Source of the DNA: Megalonaias nervosa
Taxonomy: Eukaryota > Mollusca > Bivalvia > Unionida > Unionidae
Length of the DNA: 64,000 bases
Assembly (NCBI GenBank): GCA_016617855.1
Contig: JAECUM010010994.1
Coordinates: forward strand, 23,848 to 87,847
Reading direction: 5' to 3'
Of this stretch, positions 37,121 through 49,020 are shown one piece after another; positions within the stretch are counted from its first letter, which is position 1; the number at the start of each line of letters is the position of its first letter. Below the pieces are notes generated by a model, which saw only the letters and a list, made by a program, of their open reading frames with translations, was not told the origin of the DNA and did not search any database. The position numbers and the translations under genes were made by a program.

Positions 37121-38599
37121 GCCATAATATTGGCTGTAAGGCCGACACAATTTTCATTAGGTCCAACTGCCACATACACTCGCTTGTACGTCGACCTTTG
37201 TTTTTTTTACAGAAAATTTGATTCATGCAGAATAGGGGTTGTCTTATAAGTATGACATACAAAAAAATTTATAAGGTAAGGGTAATGTTGCAAACACAAG
37301 ATGTTTGCAGGACACAAAAATACTGTGAATTCAAATAATTTTACATTTCAATGCCACTATTCCAGTTCTGAAATGCGTATATGGTATGTACTGTGTTTAT
37401 CTGTTTCATGATGGTATTCATTACACATTATTTGTATCTATAGTTATCCAGATTTTAAAATATTACGACTTTTTGGCTTAAGTTGTATTTTCCTTTTTCA
37501 TACGTTAGATTCTCAATTCCCATTTGATATTTCCCATGCTTTTTGCCCATGTATGTTACCTGTTACGCTCTTAACTTGTAAATGCAGAACTCACTTATTT
37601 TCAAGTTAACAATCCTTTTCATGGAGCCATGAATTTAGCACATGTACATGTACTTGTTCAGTGCCAAGTAAAGTTCCAAATCTTCCAGTGAATGTATGAA
37701 CTTAACACCTTTCAGCTTGTAAAGGCAGCACCCTCTTTACTTCTCATGTGACAACCCTTTGATCGAGCCATGAGTAATGGAGGGTGGTTATTTGAGCTCC
37801 CTATGACCTTCCCACACAAGTAACACACAATCAGTTTCAGGCTTTAATAGATTTCACAGATCAAGGTGTTACAGGGCTCAAGCTCAGTCTATACATAAGC
37901 ACCTGCATATGATAGTGAAGCTAAAGAAACAGAGTTAATATTTATGAATCTAGACCATGATCATTTACTAGAAGATGATGTAGGATTTCAGAACTTTTTC
38001 AAAGAGGATCCCTTCTTGGAATTTGTACCTAAAGATAGTCACATTTAAAAGATGCTGTGAATTTTAAAAATATTTGGATGGAACTTCCACTGTTTATATG
38101 TATTATTTGTAAGTGTTTATTATATTATTTCTAACTGTTTATTTGTATTATCTGTAAAACACTTGGAATTAACGTGTTACGAGACATTGTGAATCAGATC
38201 ATTCTGAACTATTTTTATACCCACATGTGACATATTATTGAATTCATGGATTTATCACAGAAATGGATATAAAATGTCAAGCATTATTGATTTTAATGAA
38301 TTTAATGCAGTCAGATTGCAAGTTGTTATTCTATCATTTATTTTCCATATTTATCTATCCAGGCTTGTTTGTTTTTCCAAAGTGCAACTCCGATTCACTG
38401 ATGACAAGTCCCCCTTCAGACAGATTTAACTCGCAAAATACACTTCAAACTTATGGGAGGGGTAAATGAAAAATTAACTTTTTGCATCTGTAAAATGGGG
38501 GCTGGGAAGGGAGATCAACTTATAGTCGATTCAACTTGTGAGTGAGTATATACTGTAGGTATCATAAGTGTATTTGTAAAAACACTATATTCATACAGT
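37121..38599. other. No confident feature; possible DNA-element ends
   Basis: TACACTCGCTTGTACGTCGAC at 37175-37196 and, in reverse, a related sequence at about 38525-38562 (GTGAGTGAGTATATACTGT) could be old terminal inverted repeats of an element of about 1.4 kb. The similarity is weak. Confidence 0.3.
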
Positions 38600-38830
38600 C
38601 ATCCATCTGGGTGGTGTAGAGACAACAATAATTTCAAGATATAATTTTCCACTCAGCAGGAGTAGCAATAACAAGATTTGGATGGTGTGGCAGCCATACT
38701 GGACTTCAGCTTCACACAATTTTAATTTAAGAACAGCTAGATATCATTAGAAGTCTTTCAGCAAAAACCTCATGTCGATATGATTTTCTTATCAGGTAGA
38801 TTTGTGATAAGGCTTTTAGATCACATGCAT
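38600..38830. repeat. Old dispersed repeat related to 1010-1520
   Basis: GGAGTAGCAATAACAAGATTT, AGAAGTCTTTCAGC and CATGTCGATATGA recur from the first copy in the same order. Confidence 0.5.
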
Positions 38831-38849
38831 TCAGTGTGTCAAATCAGAG

Positions 38850-39005
38850 ATTGTTGTTGTTGTAGGGTTTAACACCAATTTTCAGCACATGATAGGCTAT
38901 AAATGGTGGCCAGTATTAATGATGGAGGAAGAACCTGGGAAAACCCTGGAAAGAACCACCGACCCACGAGAAGCTACTGGCAAGCTTTCTCAAAGCCCAC
39001 AAATC
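38850..39005 (+). repeat. Dispersed repeat family C, copy 4
   Basis: TTGTTGTTGTTGTAGGGTTT, GATGGAGGAAGAACCTGG and GAAGCTACTGGCAAGCTTTC match the other copies. Confidence 0.8.
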
Positions 39006-39559
39006 AAGAGATAGAAGATTCTACAACCAAATGTTGGTGTGTTGACAAAAGACAAGCATTTGCTGGTATTTTTTATTAAGTGTTTACACCAAGGAGCATG
39101 ACATGTGTGGATTAGTGTGGCTTCCTAAACACAGAAATCGCCCAACACTCAGCTAGGGAATTATATGCAGATTTTTTGGTCTGCTTTGTATATCTATATT
39201 ACATATGTATTTCATTTTGAACTCATGATTGTAGATTGTAAAGGTCATTTAGTACAAAATATATTAAATAGCTAATTTTGTCCATGTGGGGTTTGTGTTT
39301 TGGGATCAGGTCAATTCATTTGAGTAAATTATGTTTTTGTGGCCTATTGACCTTGGAAGGTACAAAAGTAATCTTGCTGACTAATTTGATGGGATTTTTA
39401 TTCAGGTCATTGGTTTCCCCCAAGGAAATTCTGGCTCACCTAATTTCTGATTTGTTGGCTATTAAATGGCCTGATCTTGTTGACAAGTTAGAAAGTTTTG
39501 GAGATTACTATTTGACCCTCATCCTGGTTATGAAATTGTGTCTTAGGTAGTAAATAACA

Positions 39560-39985
39560 CAAGTATTATTCCTATTTTAAACATCTGAAGTGAAGACAAT
39601 CATTTAGTTCTGTTCAACTATTATTTGAGAGTATTTATTTATTTCAATCATTCATTGGAATTAAAAGGTGCTCATAAACATTAGGACTAAGTAACTATGT
39701 GAATTCATTTAAAGACATTTTGGATTATATCACTGTGATACATCAAGACTGTTAGCACATCAACACTTCCAAGCTATTGGTACATCAACACATTCAATAT
39801 TGGAATTTGTTCGAAACACCACTGGAATTCATTCAGAATACTCTATACTTCTGGACCTGTTATAGAGCTTTTAGGACTATTTGGGATATAATTTACAATA
39901 CTGTAAGTTCTTTTTAAATTTTAACTTCTACGGGCATAAATTATTTGCTGAAGTTTGTTTTTTACTCTTCTCTGTTTCTTAGATA
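39560..39985 (+). repeat. LTR-like repeat family B, copy 3
   Basis: Closely matches the reverse complement of 30176-30640. Immediately upstream is a 90-codon frame (39278-39550, LLAIKWPDLVDKLESFGDYY) that might be the last piece of an element's internal region; no family was recognised. Confidence 0.65.
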
Positions 39986-40194
39986 AGACCAGAGTCAATA
40001 CGCAAATGTTTGTCGATGGAAACAAATATAAATTCCATTATAATTTTTAACATGATCTCTTTATACTAATATTTTCTTATTGCCAAACCAGCCTTTCAAA
40101 CTGGGAAAAATGGTTGCACAGCATGAAATTTTGCTTATTTCTGGTTCCCGGCAATGGATTTTTCATCCCCAGATATCTCAGGATGACACTGCAC

Positions 40195-40345
40195 CTGTTC
40201 TTAGAACCTGCCAAGTACTAATGATACAATGTACAATTACCATAAATGCTAATGATACAATGTAAAATTACCAAAAATGCTAAATGATACAATGTAAAAT
40301 ATCAAAAATGCAAACTGATACAATGTAAATTTTAAATAAGAAAAG
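40195..40345. repeat. Tandem repeat, about 33-bp unit, 4 copies
   Basis: GATACAATGTAAAATTACC then AAAAATGCTAA, imperfectly repeated. Confidence 0.85.
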
Positions 40346-40467
40346 TTTGGTATACAGAAGAATTTTTTATGTTCTGAATTAAATCTATGGTCCCTAACTC
40401 ATGCCTTCTGGATACAAAGGTGAAGAAATTGAATGTCCCTTTCTGATGATCAGACTTGGCTACCAAC

Positions 40468-40556
40468 CTGTGCTCTTCCCGTCTCTGATATCTGGACCTC
40501 CAGAGAACCAGAAAGAACTGTGTACCAGTTTGTTCCAATGTCACCCTGCCGGAATA
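40468..40556 (-). CDS. RAPGEF4: Epac/RAPGEF4-like exon: N-terminal beta strands of CNB-A
   Basis: This 89-bp minus-strand exon follows an acceptor ending TTTTCTGCAG and ends CAG before GTTGGT. Its first two bases (TA) complete a Leu codon begun by the single T at the end of the exon at 43121-43263. Reading then gives [20 protein letters not shown] and continues to about SETGRAQ. The FRQGD.GTNWY..L.GS pattern is the typical N-terminal beta-barrel stretch of an Epac CNB domain. It ends in phase 0 and meets the phase-0 start of the exon at 19703-19849. No open reading frame call shows this exon directly, because the longest minus-strand frame here (through 40332-40622) is a different frame. The phase agreement on both sides is the strongest evidence. 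The intron to the next exon is 20,618 bp. Confidence 0.93.
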
Positions 40557-41579
40557 CTGCAGAAAATAAGTAAATTTAATGTTAATATTGTCCATAAAAT
40601 AAATACAAACAGCTGTGTGCAATATAAATGTACACCATCATATTTGTCTGCCTTTACATTTTTAATATGGTGGATTTCACATGTTAGTGATGTAAAATTC
40701 TAGATGTTTAATGCTTTATTATATCATCTGAGACAAAAAAATAAGATTGCAAATACAGCTTCTTCCCTAAATTCACTAAAATTTTCTGTTCATTATAATT
40801 TTTGTGATTTGCAATATCTTGATACAGGTATATCAAAGATATTATAAAAAAACTGAATTGCTACTTTTGGCTGTTCCATAAGATGGAGCAATCAATCAGA
40901 TAGGACTTCCACTATTTAGAAAGTTTTGGTTCCTTTGGTTGTGTGACTCAAACATCAGTGGATTTTGTCATGTGACTGTCACATGCACTTCTGAAGGAAG
41001 AATGCAAACTTAAGAGGTAAGAATATTACAAATTACCTGCTTTTAGTGGCTTTTCACATTTAACTGATATAACATGTAACCACTCAACAACTTTTTTAAA
41101 AAATGGTGAATAATATTTATTCACTTTGTGGTAATGGCTCGGATGTAAATCTACGGATGTTTGTGACATGACCAAAAGCAACCAAACCATTCAAAAAAAT
41201 TTCATGGCAATCTTTTAACTACATCAGGAGGAGTAGTGACATGAAACTTGTTCTAATCAATGACAGCCAACAGGCCTTCTTAAAAAACTCTGGTCTATGA
41301 CCAGTACAGCTAAAACCACTCTTGTAAGATTCTATCTATTATACATTTGAAGGGATTCTGCATTATGTAGTGACACTGATACATAATATTCTATGACAAG
41401 CTCAACAGTAGTAAAAATGATCATAATGTGATTAAAAAAGGGGGGCTCAAAAAGACATTCAGAGGTGGAGGAAACCAAAGCAGAGCAGATAATAGGGCTT
41501 TTCTGGCTAATTAGTCTGCCTTCCACAATAATGAATGACACTTTCACCATTGCTAAATCATGCCAAAGAAATAGGAGCA

Positions 41580-41880
41580 AAGTGCTTTTCACAAGGAGAC
41601 ACCTAAGACTGACCTGTGTTGATACTAAACTTGCGACCCTTTTGGATATAAGGGTCGAACATTCCACCAATTGACTGAGCTACTGCAGCTCCCCTTCCAC
41701 AACAGTGAAACAAAAAATTGTATTAAAAAAATACAATTAAAAATACACCTAAAACTGACCTGTGTTGATACTAAACTTGCGACCCTTTTGGATATAAGGG
41801 TCAAACATTCTACCAATTGACTGAGCTGCTGCAGCTCCCCTTCCGCAACAGTGAAACAAGAAATTGTATTAAAAAAATAT
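41580..41880 (-). repeat. Tandem duplicate of a tRNA-like SINE
   Basis: Two copies about 165 bp apart. On the minus strand each reads TAGCTCAGTCAATTGGTGGAA (A-box region with one variant) and CGACCCTTATATCCAAAAGG followed by GTCG, a perfect anticodon-arm-like stem. Both share the same flanking CACCTAA.ACTGACCTG, so the duplication includes flanking DNA. Confidence 0.7.
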
Positions 41881-41959
41881 TCCATAAAATAACAAGAACA
41901 ATGTGAACAGCACACTATACTTTGCATTTAATAGTCCTCATTGTAACATTAGGAAGTAT

Positions 41960-42715
41960 GGTTGATTCTGGAGATTACTGACCAACTGGCCTCAATGACT
42001 CGACCTTGGTCATGGCATGCAGTCTGTAACTAAACTTAATGTGCTGAAACCATTATTGTCTTATTAGACTGAAAATGACTATGACCTTTAACCTCTAAAT
42101 CTCAGAATCAATAGGTTTATTAATTATCCAAGTGCAGGTCATCCAAAAGATTGCCAAGAACAAACTCTGGAACAAAAATTGCTCTTCAATTTTTCTTTGA
42201 GCAAACAGGACTTTGACCTTTTACGTTTTGACCCTAAATCGTAATGCCTCTTCCATGCCTCAAGTGCAAAAGTTCTTCTTTCTGTTAGTTACCATGACCT
42301 TTGCTCTTTTGAACCCCAAGTCACACAGCTTCTTTCCTACCCATCATTACATCATCCAAAACTTTAATGAGGGTGCATAACTGTTACTGAAAAGTTGATA
42401 CAAAAACCATTTTATTCCTTCAGTCAGTGGCCTTGACCTCTGAACTTTGACCACAAAATCAATGAGCTTCTTCTTTACTCAAGGTACAAGCTATCTACAA
42501 ACTTGGGTAACTGGTAAACGATGGAGAATTTGAATTATTGTATGAAAACCATTTTTTTCTTTCAGTCAGTGACCTTGACCTTTGAGCTTTTGACTCCAAA
42601 TCATTAAGGTTGTTCCTTAACCCAAGTGCCAGCCATCTACAAAGTTTTGCCACTGTAGATGGAGGGCAATTTGAGTCATTGTGCAAGAATGAAATTGGTA
42701 ACCAATGGATGGATG
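41960..42715. repeat. Diverged tandem repeat with TGACCTTTGA words
   Basis: About 125-bp modules contain CAGTGACCTTGACCTTTGA, a CAAAATCA/CCAAATCA word, TTCTT..CTCAAGTGC and CATCTACAAA. Repeats of this type are, from memory, frequent in mollusc genomes. Confidence 0.65.
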
Positions 42716-43120
42716 GATAATCATCAAAACATAACTCTGCTTTAAGGTGGGCACATAAAAACTTTTAAAACAGTGTCAGACAGCAATGTGAAGAAAAAAA
42801 AAACACATAAAAATGTCATCAGATCGAAAGTGGAAAAGTCTGCACTGAGAAAGTAACCTGTTATACCTTACTTAGAGGTAACAGCCAACCATGGTTAGTT
42901 AACCAACTATCCTTGTAAAAATCAAAATGTTTTCAACAAGTTTTATGGGTCAACTTTTAGAAAAGAAATACCATTCAAAACTGTTACATGTTTGATGTTT
43001 ATACATGGTCTGAAAATGGCAGATTACTAATGACAAAGAAAATCAGCAAAACTCTGGCCATAAATATACCAAAGACTATGATTATATTTTATATGACAAC
43101 TTGCTGGATTATCAACTTAC

Positions 43121-43263
43121 AAGTTACCCCCTTTTCTAGGTCCTCATAGTATCCATAATAACAGATTTGCTGGAGGAGCAGGGGATGAAATTTCTCAAAG
43201 ACTTTGATGTCCTTCAGTTTGCAGTAGATGACATCAAGATCCTCTCCTGTTCTGTCACAAGGC
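43121..43263 (-). CDS. RAPGEF4: Epac/RAPGEF4-like exon: N-terminal helical segment before CNB-A
   Basis: This 143-bp minus-strand exon has acceptor TTGCTTCCAG before GCC, and a strong donor (GTAAGT) at plus 43115-43120. Its first base completes a codon of an upstream exon (phase 2). Forty-seven codons follow, then a single T (phase 1). The peptide includes GEDLDVIYCKLKDIKVFEKF, then HPLLLQQICYYGYYEDLEKG. It matches the helical start of the Epac2 CNB-A region (LK..K.FEKFHP.LL.QIC..GYYE.LEKG). A nearer GT at the GGG|GTAACT position would drop residues conserved in the family, so the GTAAGT donor is preferred. The preceding exon with the start codon was searched for by eye up to 64000 and not found. 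Confidence 0.92.
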
Positions 43264-43321
43264 CTGGAAGCAAACAGTGCAAGACATTACATTGCATCAA
43301 ACTTGTTTTAAAAAATCTGTG

Positions 43322-43500
43322 ATGGAAGCTGTAGTAGCTCAAGTGGTAGAACATTGGACTCATACTCCAAGGGTTACATGTTTAACACCCAACCAGGTCA
43401 GCCTGGTTCAGCTGCCTCAGTGTGTCTTTGGGAATGCACTAAGCTCCCATTTCCTTGGCATGATATATAGCCAATAATGTGTGAAAAATGCTATTAAAAC
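43322..43500 (+). repeat. tRNA-Met-like SINE
   Basis: The head has GTAGCTCAAGTGGTAGAAC (A box) and a perfect anticodon arm TTGGA-CTCATAC-TCCAA with CAT anticodon. The B box is degraded (ATGTTTAACACC). The body ends GCTATTAAAACCAAC. The loss of the B box and lack of an acceptor stem argue for a SINE, not a gene. Confidence 0.75.
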
Positions 43501-43649
43501 CAACAAAAAACAAACAAGCCAAAAACTAGCAGTGTTTTACCTATAATCAAACGTGCAGGGGATACAATGTCTCCCATCCTAAAAGTCTTCAGAACCCAAA
43601 AAAGGACAAAGGAAAATACAGACAATGCACAAGCAGTGCTAAAACAAAA

Positions 43650-44110
43650 TGCCTGTATTGTACTACCACCTTAACCTTGGATACTTGCAGTATTGTAGTA
43701 AGAATTGTTTCCAGTGTATGACCTTATCATTGGACACTTGCATTGCTGTAATAAGAAAAGTGCATGACCTTATCCTTGGACACTTGCATTACTGTAATAA
43801 GAATTTTTTCAAGTGCATGACCTTAACCTTGGACACTTGCATTACTGTAATAAGAATTTTTTCAAGTGCATGACCTTAACCTTGGACACTTGCATTACTG
43901 TAATAAGTTTTTCAAGTGCATGACCTTATCCTTGGACACTTGCATTACTGTAATAAGTTTTTCAAGTGCATGACCTTATCCTTGGACACTTGCATTACTG
44001 TAATAAGTTTTTCAAGTGCATGACCTTAAACTGGAACACTTGCATTACTGTAATAAATTTTTTTCAAGTACATGATCTTAGCCTTCAACATTTAAATTAC
44101 TGTAATAATA
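43650..44110. repeat. Minisatellite, 50-bp unit, about 9 copies
   Basis: The unit has GTGCATGACCTTATCCTTGG, ACACTTGCATTACTGTAATA and AGTTTTTCAA. Edge copies are diverged. Confidence 0.95.
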
Positions 44111-46600
44111 ATTTTTTTTAAGTACTTAAGTAACTGATGAAAATATTAACATGTTTCAATATCTGGTATGCTGGAAAAAAGCAGCACTAGAAAATTCTTC
44201 TTTCCAGATCTTGCTCTCATTTAACTTTAGTGTTCACACACTATCTACTAAATCTGGGTACCATGACAAATTTTGTACTGCAGAATACAGTGGTATTTCT
44301 TAAAATACCATGATACATACCTTGGTATACTACAGTTATAACAGGGAGCAACAATTTGATGTTCTGTCACTGGAGCATGACAATTTTATTAAAAATTTCC
44401 ATCTGTCATTAGTCAGACAAATAGCTTAATCTAATTTATAGCAAAATAATACATTATATCCATTATATTATCTGAAAAAGAATAATCTTGACATAAAAGA
44501 AAGATATCTCAGCTCAAAAGAAAACCACTCCCCTCAAAATTACACTGACAGCTTGTACCTTATAGTAGATGAATTTGTTATGCATGTATTCATTATTGTA
44601 AAAATTGTAATCTAAAAACTAAAACTAAAATGAGATGATTATGCTTACACTATAGCTAAAAAAAGACAACATCAGAAAGCTTGTTGATAAAATAGTAAGT
44701 GTTGACATTGAAGCATACAGTTTACTGACAGCACTATTGATGTAATAGGTTTGGAAACTGAGCGCAGTACTAGCACTTTATGAAGATGTTGATAAGAGAG
44801 GGACAGTAAATATAAAACAAACTTACTCGTCAAACAAGAAAATATTTAGTGAAACTGAGAAATAACATTAAAACTTCAAACAGAAAACAACTGTTCTCCT
44901 CAAAAGCTTAGGATGATTTGCAGACTTATCAAGGAGTGCATGTAGTTGACATGTTATTATATGCTAATATATAACTTAAAAAATAACATTGATGAAAATC
45001 GGAAACTTCTCTAAAAGTTGCATTTAGCCTGAATATCATTTACAACTTCCCATTTGGCAACAAGATTAGCATACATGAAACACATCGAACATGTTATTAA
45101 AGGATCATAAATAAAATTATATATGCAATATTCAAAATTAGTTTCTGACAAATACAACTGTTCTGTAAAAAAATGTTTTTGAATTATTTTGCCATGAAAA
45201 AACGAAAACATGTTTTTAATAACATTAAATCTTTTAAGATTACTCAGGAATTTTGAAAGATTGGTAACTATCAAAGTAACTGTCCCATGAAAAGTTACTG
45301 AGGTACATACTAGAAAAAAGTGTCATGGTAAACTGTCATACAGGTAATACCACACATGTATATTATCTACCAGTATTTATTACAATAATACCAAAGGAAG
45401 ATATGAAATCAGGTACTAAAGTGTTGATCTACATGATAATGTAGAATGCGGGAAATTAAATTCATTCAAGAGCTAATGTGTATAAAGCTGTAGTGCCAAA
45501 CATTGGTAAAGTAATGTTGTGAAATCTGAAGCCAGGAGGAAAGGTAATAAGGGGGAATAACTCCTGTAAATGACATCATCACACACTAAAAATCAAAATT
45601 ACCCAAGGGCATCAGTATAAAAGCCTATACCAAATGTGGACTGTGTACATTGTACATGTATGTCTGCATGTACATACAGGGATCATACATATTGTTATCA
45701 CAGTAATGCAATCTGGATTGCTAGAGCATACTGCAATGTCAGCATCTGTACAAGATGCAAATCAATGATTCATGACATGGTTTTCTGAAGCTGATTTCAA
45801 GGCATAATCTACTAACCAGACAGAAATACTATGATAATGATTGTTTTACAGGCCTATCAATTTTCAGAAAATTTAGTAAAATAAATAAACTAAAATGAAA
45901 AGCAAAATAAATTGCTTACAGTTTCAACATTTTTAATATGAACTTCATCTTAAATCATTAACTGAATTGCATACGGATCAGTTGATATGCTGATGATTAT
46001 GGCAGTTTTTGAATGAAGCATGTGAAACAATAGCCACTCATTTTCACTATGAAGACTGTTAGTAACACAAATTACTAAACACAATGGGCTGCAGACAAAT
46101 ATCTCTGATGTACAATTATTGTACAGTTCTCAAATTTTACATCATGGAAGATTTCAACAGCTGAACAACTCAAAAAAAAATTCTGAGGCCAGGCTAAAAG
46201 TGGTGTGAAAGATTCTGATGGGGACTTGCAAGGGGAACGACTGCATTATTTTGACAGTTATTTACAATGGGATTGAACAAATTGTTGAAACTTAATGATA
46301 CAGATTTGTTACAGATAATGTCACTCATTTTTGCATGTCAACTGTGGCTAAGGAATAGTTGTTCACTCTTGTTAAGTTGTAACCAGGAAACATCATGGAA
46401 AAAGCAGTTCCAGCAAGATTTGTGAGGATGGTGACAAAAGGATTGTGAAAAAACATTGTTTTCTGACTTGTAGAAAGTGATGGTAAACTTCTGGCTATTT
46501 ATTGAGTAAAACCCAGACAGGTGTATAATAAAATGGAATATCAGCACAATTTTGACTATTAAACAATGTAAGTTTAGGTATCCCCAAAAAGGTGTTTAAA
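44111..46600. other. No confident feature
   Basis: AT-rich sequence upstream of the Epac exons. The missing 5' Epac exon was looked for here and not found. Confidence 0.45.
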
Positions 46601-46604
46601 ACAA

Positions 46605-49020
46605 AGTTAAAGACAACAAAAGCATATAAAACAAGCATAAAAACATACAAAACAGAGATGAAGGCATATGAAACAAAGATGAAGGCATACAAAGTCATCC
46701 AAAATGAAGATAAAGACAACAAAGACAAAACAAAACAAAGATAAAAGCATACAAAACAAATATAAACACAACAAAGCCATATAAAACATATATAAACACA
46801 ACCATGGCATACAAAATAAATATAAACACAACAAAGGCATACAAAACATATAACACAACGAAGGCATACAAAACAAAGATAAACACAACAAAAGCATACA
46901 AAACATATAAACACAATGAAGGCATACGAAACATATAAACACAACGAAGGCATACAAAACAAATAAAAACATAACAAAGGCATACAAAACATACATAAAC
47001 ACAACAAAGGTATACAAAACAAAGATAAAAGCATACAAAACAAATATAAAAACAAGAAAGGCATACAAAAGAAATACAAACGCAAAAAAGGCATACAAAA
47101 CATATAAACACAACAAAGGCATATGAAACAAAGATGAAGGCATACAAAAATATATAAAACAGAGACAAAAGCATACAAAACAAATATAAACACAACAAAG
47201 GCATAAAAAACAAAGATAAATACAACAAAGGCATACAAAACAAAGATAAACACAACAAAAGCATACAAAACAGAGACAAACACAACAAAGGCATACAAAA
47301 CAAATATAAACACAACAAAGGCTTATAAAACAAATATAAAGACAACAAAGGCATACAAAACAAAGATAAACACAACAAAGGCATACAAAACAAATATAAA
47401 CACAAAAATGGCATACAAAACAAATATATACACAACAAAGGCATACAAAACAAAGATAAAGACAACAAAGGCATACAAAACTGAGATAAAGACAACAAAA
47501 GTATACAAAACAAAGATAAACACAACAAAGGCATACAAAACAAAGATAAACACAACAAAGGCATACAAAACAAAGATGAAAGCATTCAAATCAAATATAA
47601 AGTCAACAAAGACATACAAAACAAAGATAAAGACAACAAAGGCATACAAAACAAAGATAAAGACAACAAAAGCATACAAAACAAAGATAAAGACAACAAA
47701 AGCATACAAAACAAAGACAAACACAACAAAGGCATACAAAACAAAGACAAACACAACAAAGGCATACAAAACAAAGATAAACACAACAAAGGCATACAAA
47801 ACAATTATAAAGACAACAATGGCATACAAAACAAAGATAAATACAACAAAGGCATACAAAACAAAGATAAACACAACAAAGGCATACAAAACATAAACAC
47901 AACAAAGGCATACAAAACAAATATAAACACAACAAAGGCATACAAAACAAATATAAACACAACAAAGGCATACAAAACAAATTTAAAGACAACAAAGGCA
48001 TACAAAACAAAGATAAAGACAACAAAGGAATACAAAACAAAGATAAAGACAACAACAGCATACAAAAGAAAGATAAACACAACAAAGGCATACAAAACAA
48101 AGACGAAAGCATTCAAATCAAATATAAAGTCAACAAAGACATACAAAACAACGATAAACACAACAAAGGCATACAAAACAAAGATAAACACAACAAAGGC
48201 ATACAAAACAAATATAAACACATGAAAGGCATAAAAAACAAATATAAACACAAAAATGGCATACAAAATAAAGATGAACACAACAAAGGCATACAAAACA
48301 AACATAATGACAAGAAAGACACACAAAACAAAGATAAACAGAACAAAAGCATACAAAACAAAGATGAATGCATACAAAGATATACATGTACAAAACAACA
48401 TAAAATCATACAAAACAAATATAAAAACAAGAAGACATACAAAAGAAATATAAACACAACAAAGGCATACAAAACAAAGATGAACACAACAAGGGAATAG
48501 AAAACAGATATGAAGACAACAAAAGCATACAAAACAAAGATAAAGACAACAAATGCATACAAAACAAATATAAAGACAACACAGGCATACAAAACAAAGA
48601 TAAAGACAACAAAGACATACAAAACAAATATAAAGACAACAAAGGCATACAAAACAAAGATAAAGACAACAACAGCATACAAAGCAAAGATAAAGACATA
48701 CAAACACATAAAAAGATACACAAAACAGATAAAACACAACAAAAGCATACAAAACAAATACAAACACAACAAAGGCATACAAAACAAAGAGGAATGCATA
48801 AAAAGATATACAAAACAAAGATAAAAGCATACAAAACAAATATAAAAACAAGAAAAGCATACAAAACAAAGATGAATGCATACAAATCAAAGATAAAAAC
48901 AACAAAGGCATACCAAACAGATACAAACACAAAAAAGGCATAAAAAACAAAAATAAATATATACAAAACAAAGATAAAGGTGTACAAAAAAGGTAAAGGC
49001 AAAAAAGGCATACAAAACAA
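46605..49020. repeat. Minisatellite, 30-bp unit, about 2.4 kb
   Basis: The unit is approximately AAAGGCATACAAAACAAAGA then TAAACACAAC. Because 30 is divisible by 3 and the unit lacks stops in several frames, it yields minus-strand frames up to 436 codons. These consist of hydrophobic decapeptides such as LYAFVVFIFV. The array continues after the LINE insertion at 49745-49965. Confidence 0.96.

Larger units (their letters stand above)
19850..40467 (-). other. Large Epac intron (20,618 bp, phase 0)
   Basis: This is the interval between two phase-compatible Epac exons. It is packed with mobile-element relics: DIRS-like, palindromic repeats, SINEs on both strands, Ty3/Gypsy-like, LTR-like copies and minisatellites. 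It also holds a possible receptor exon at 36186-36353. If transcribed from the minus strand with Epac, the SINE at 36580-36895 lies in sense and the SINE at 25060-25340 in antisense. Confidence 0.8.
40557..43120 (-). other. Epac intron (2,564 bp, phase 1)
   Basis: The boundaries are defined by the GTAAGT donor at 43115-43120 and the TTTTCTGCAG acceptor next to 40556. It contains a pair of tRNA-like SINE copies (41580-41880) and a diverged tandem repeat with TGACCTTTGA-type words (41960-42715). The stretch 40560-41200 shows nothing recognisable. Confidence 0.85.

Noticed and set aside
39278..39550. A 90-codon plus-strand gene
   Set aside because: No recognised domain or splice sites; it sits directly before an LTR-like repeat and may be element debris, which I could not prove.
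40332..40622. The 96-codon minus-strand frame as the coding frame here
   Set aside because: It is out of frame; the true Epac exon (40468-40556) uses another frame, shown by phase and conserved residues.
43322..43395. tRNA-Met gene
   Set aside because: The anticodon arm is perfect but the B box is degraded and no acceptor stem closes; a SINE body follows.
43650..44110. CRISPR-like regular repeat
   Set aside because: The whole 50-bp unit repeats, spacer included; it is an ordinary minisatellite.
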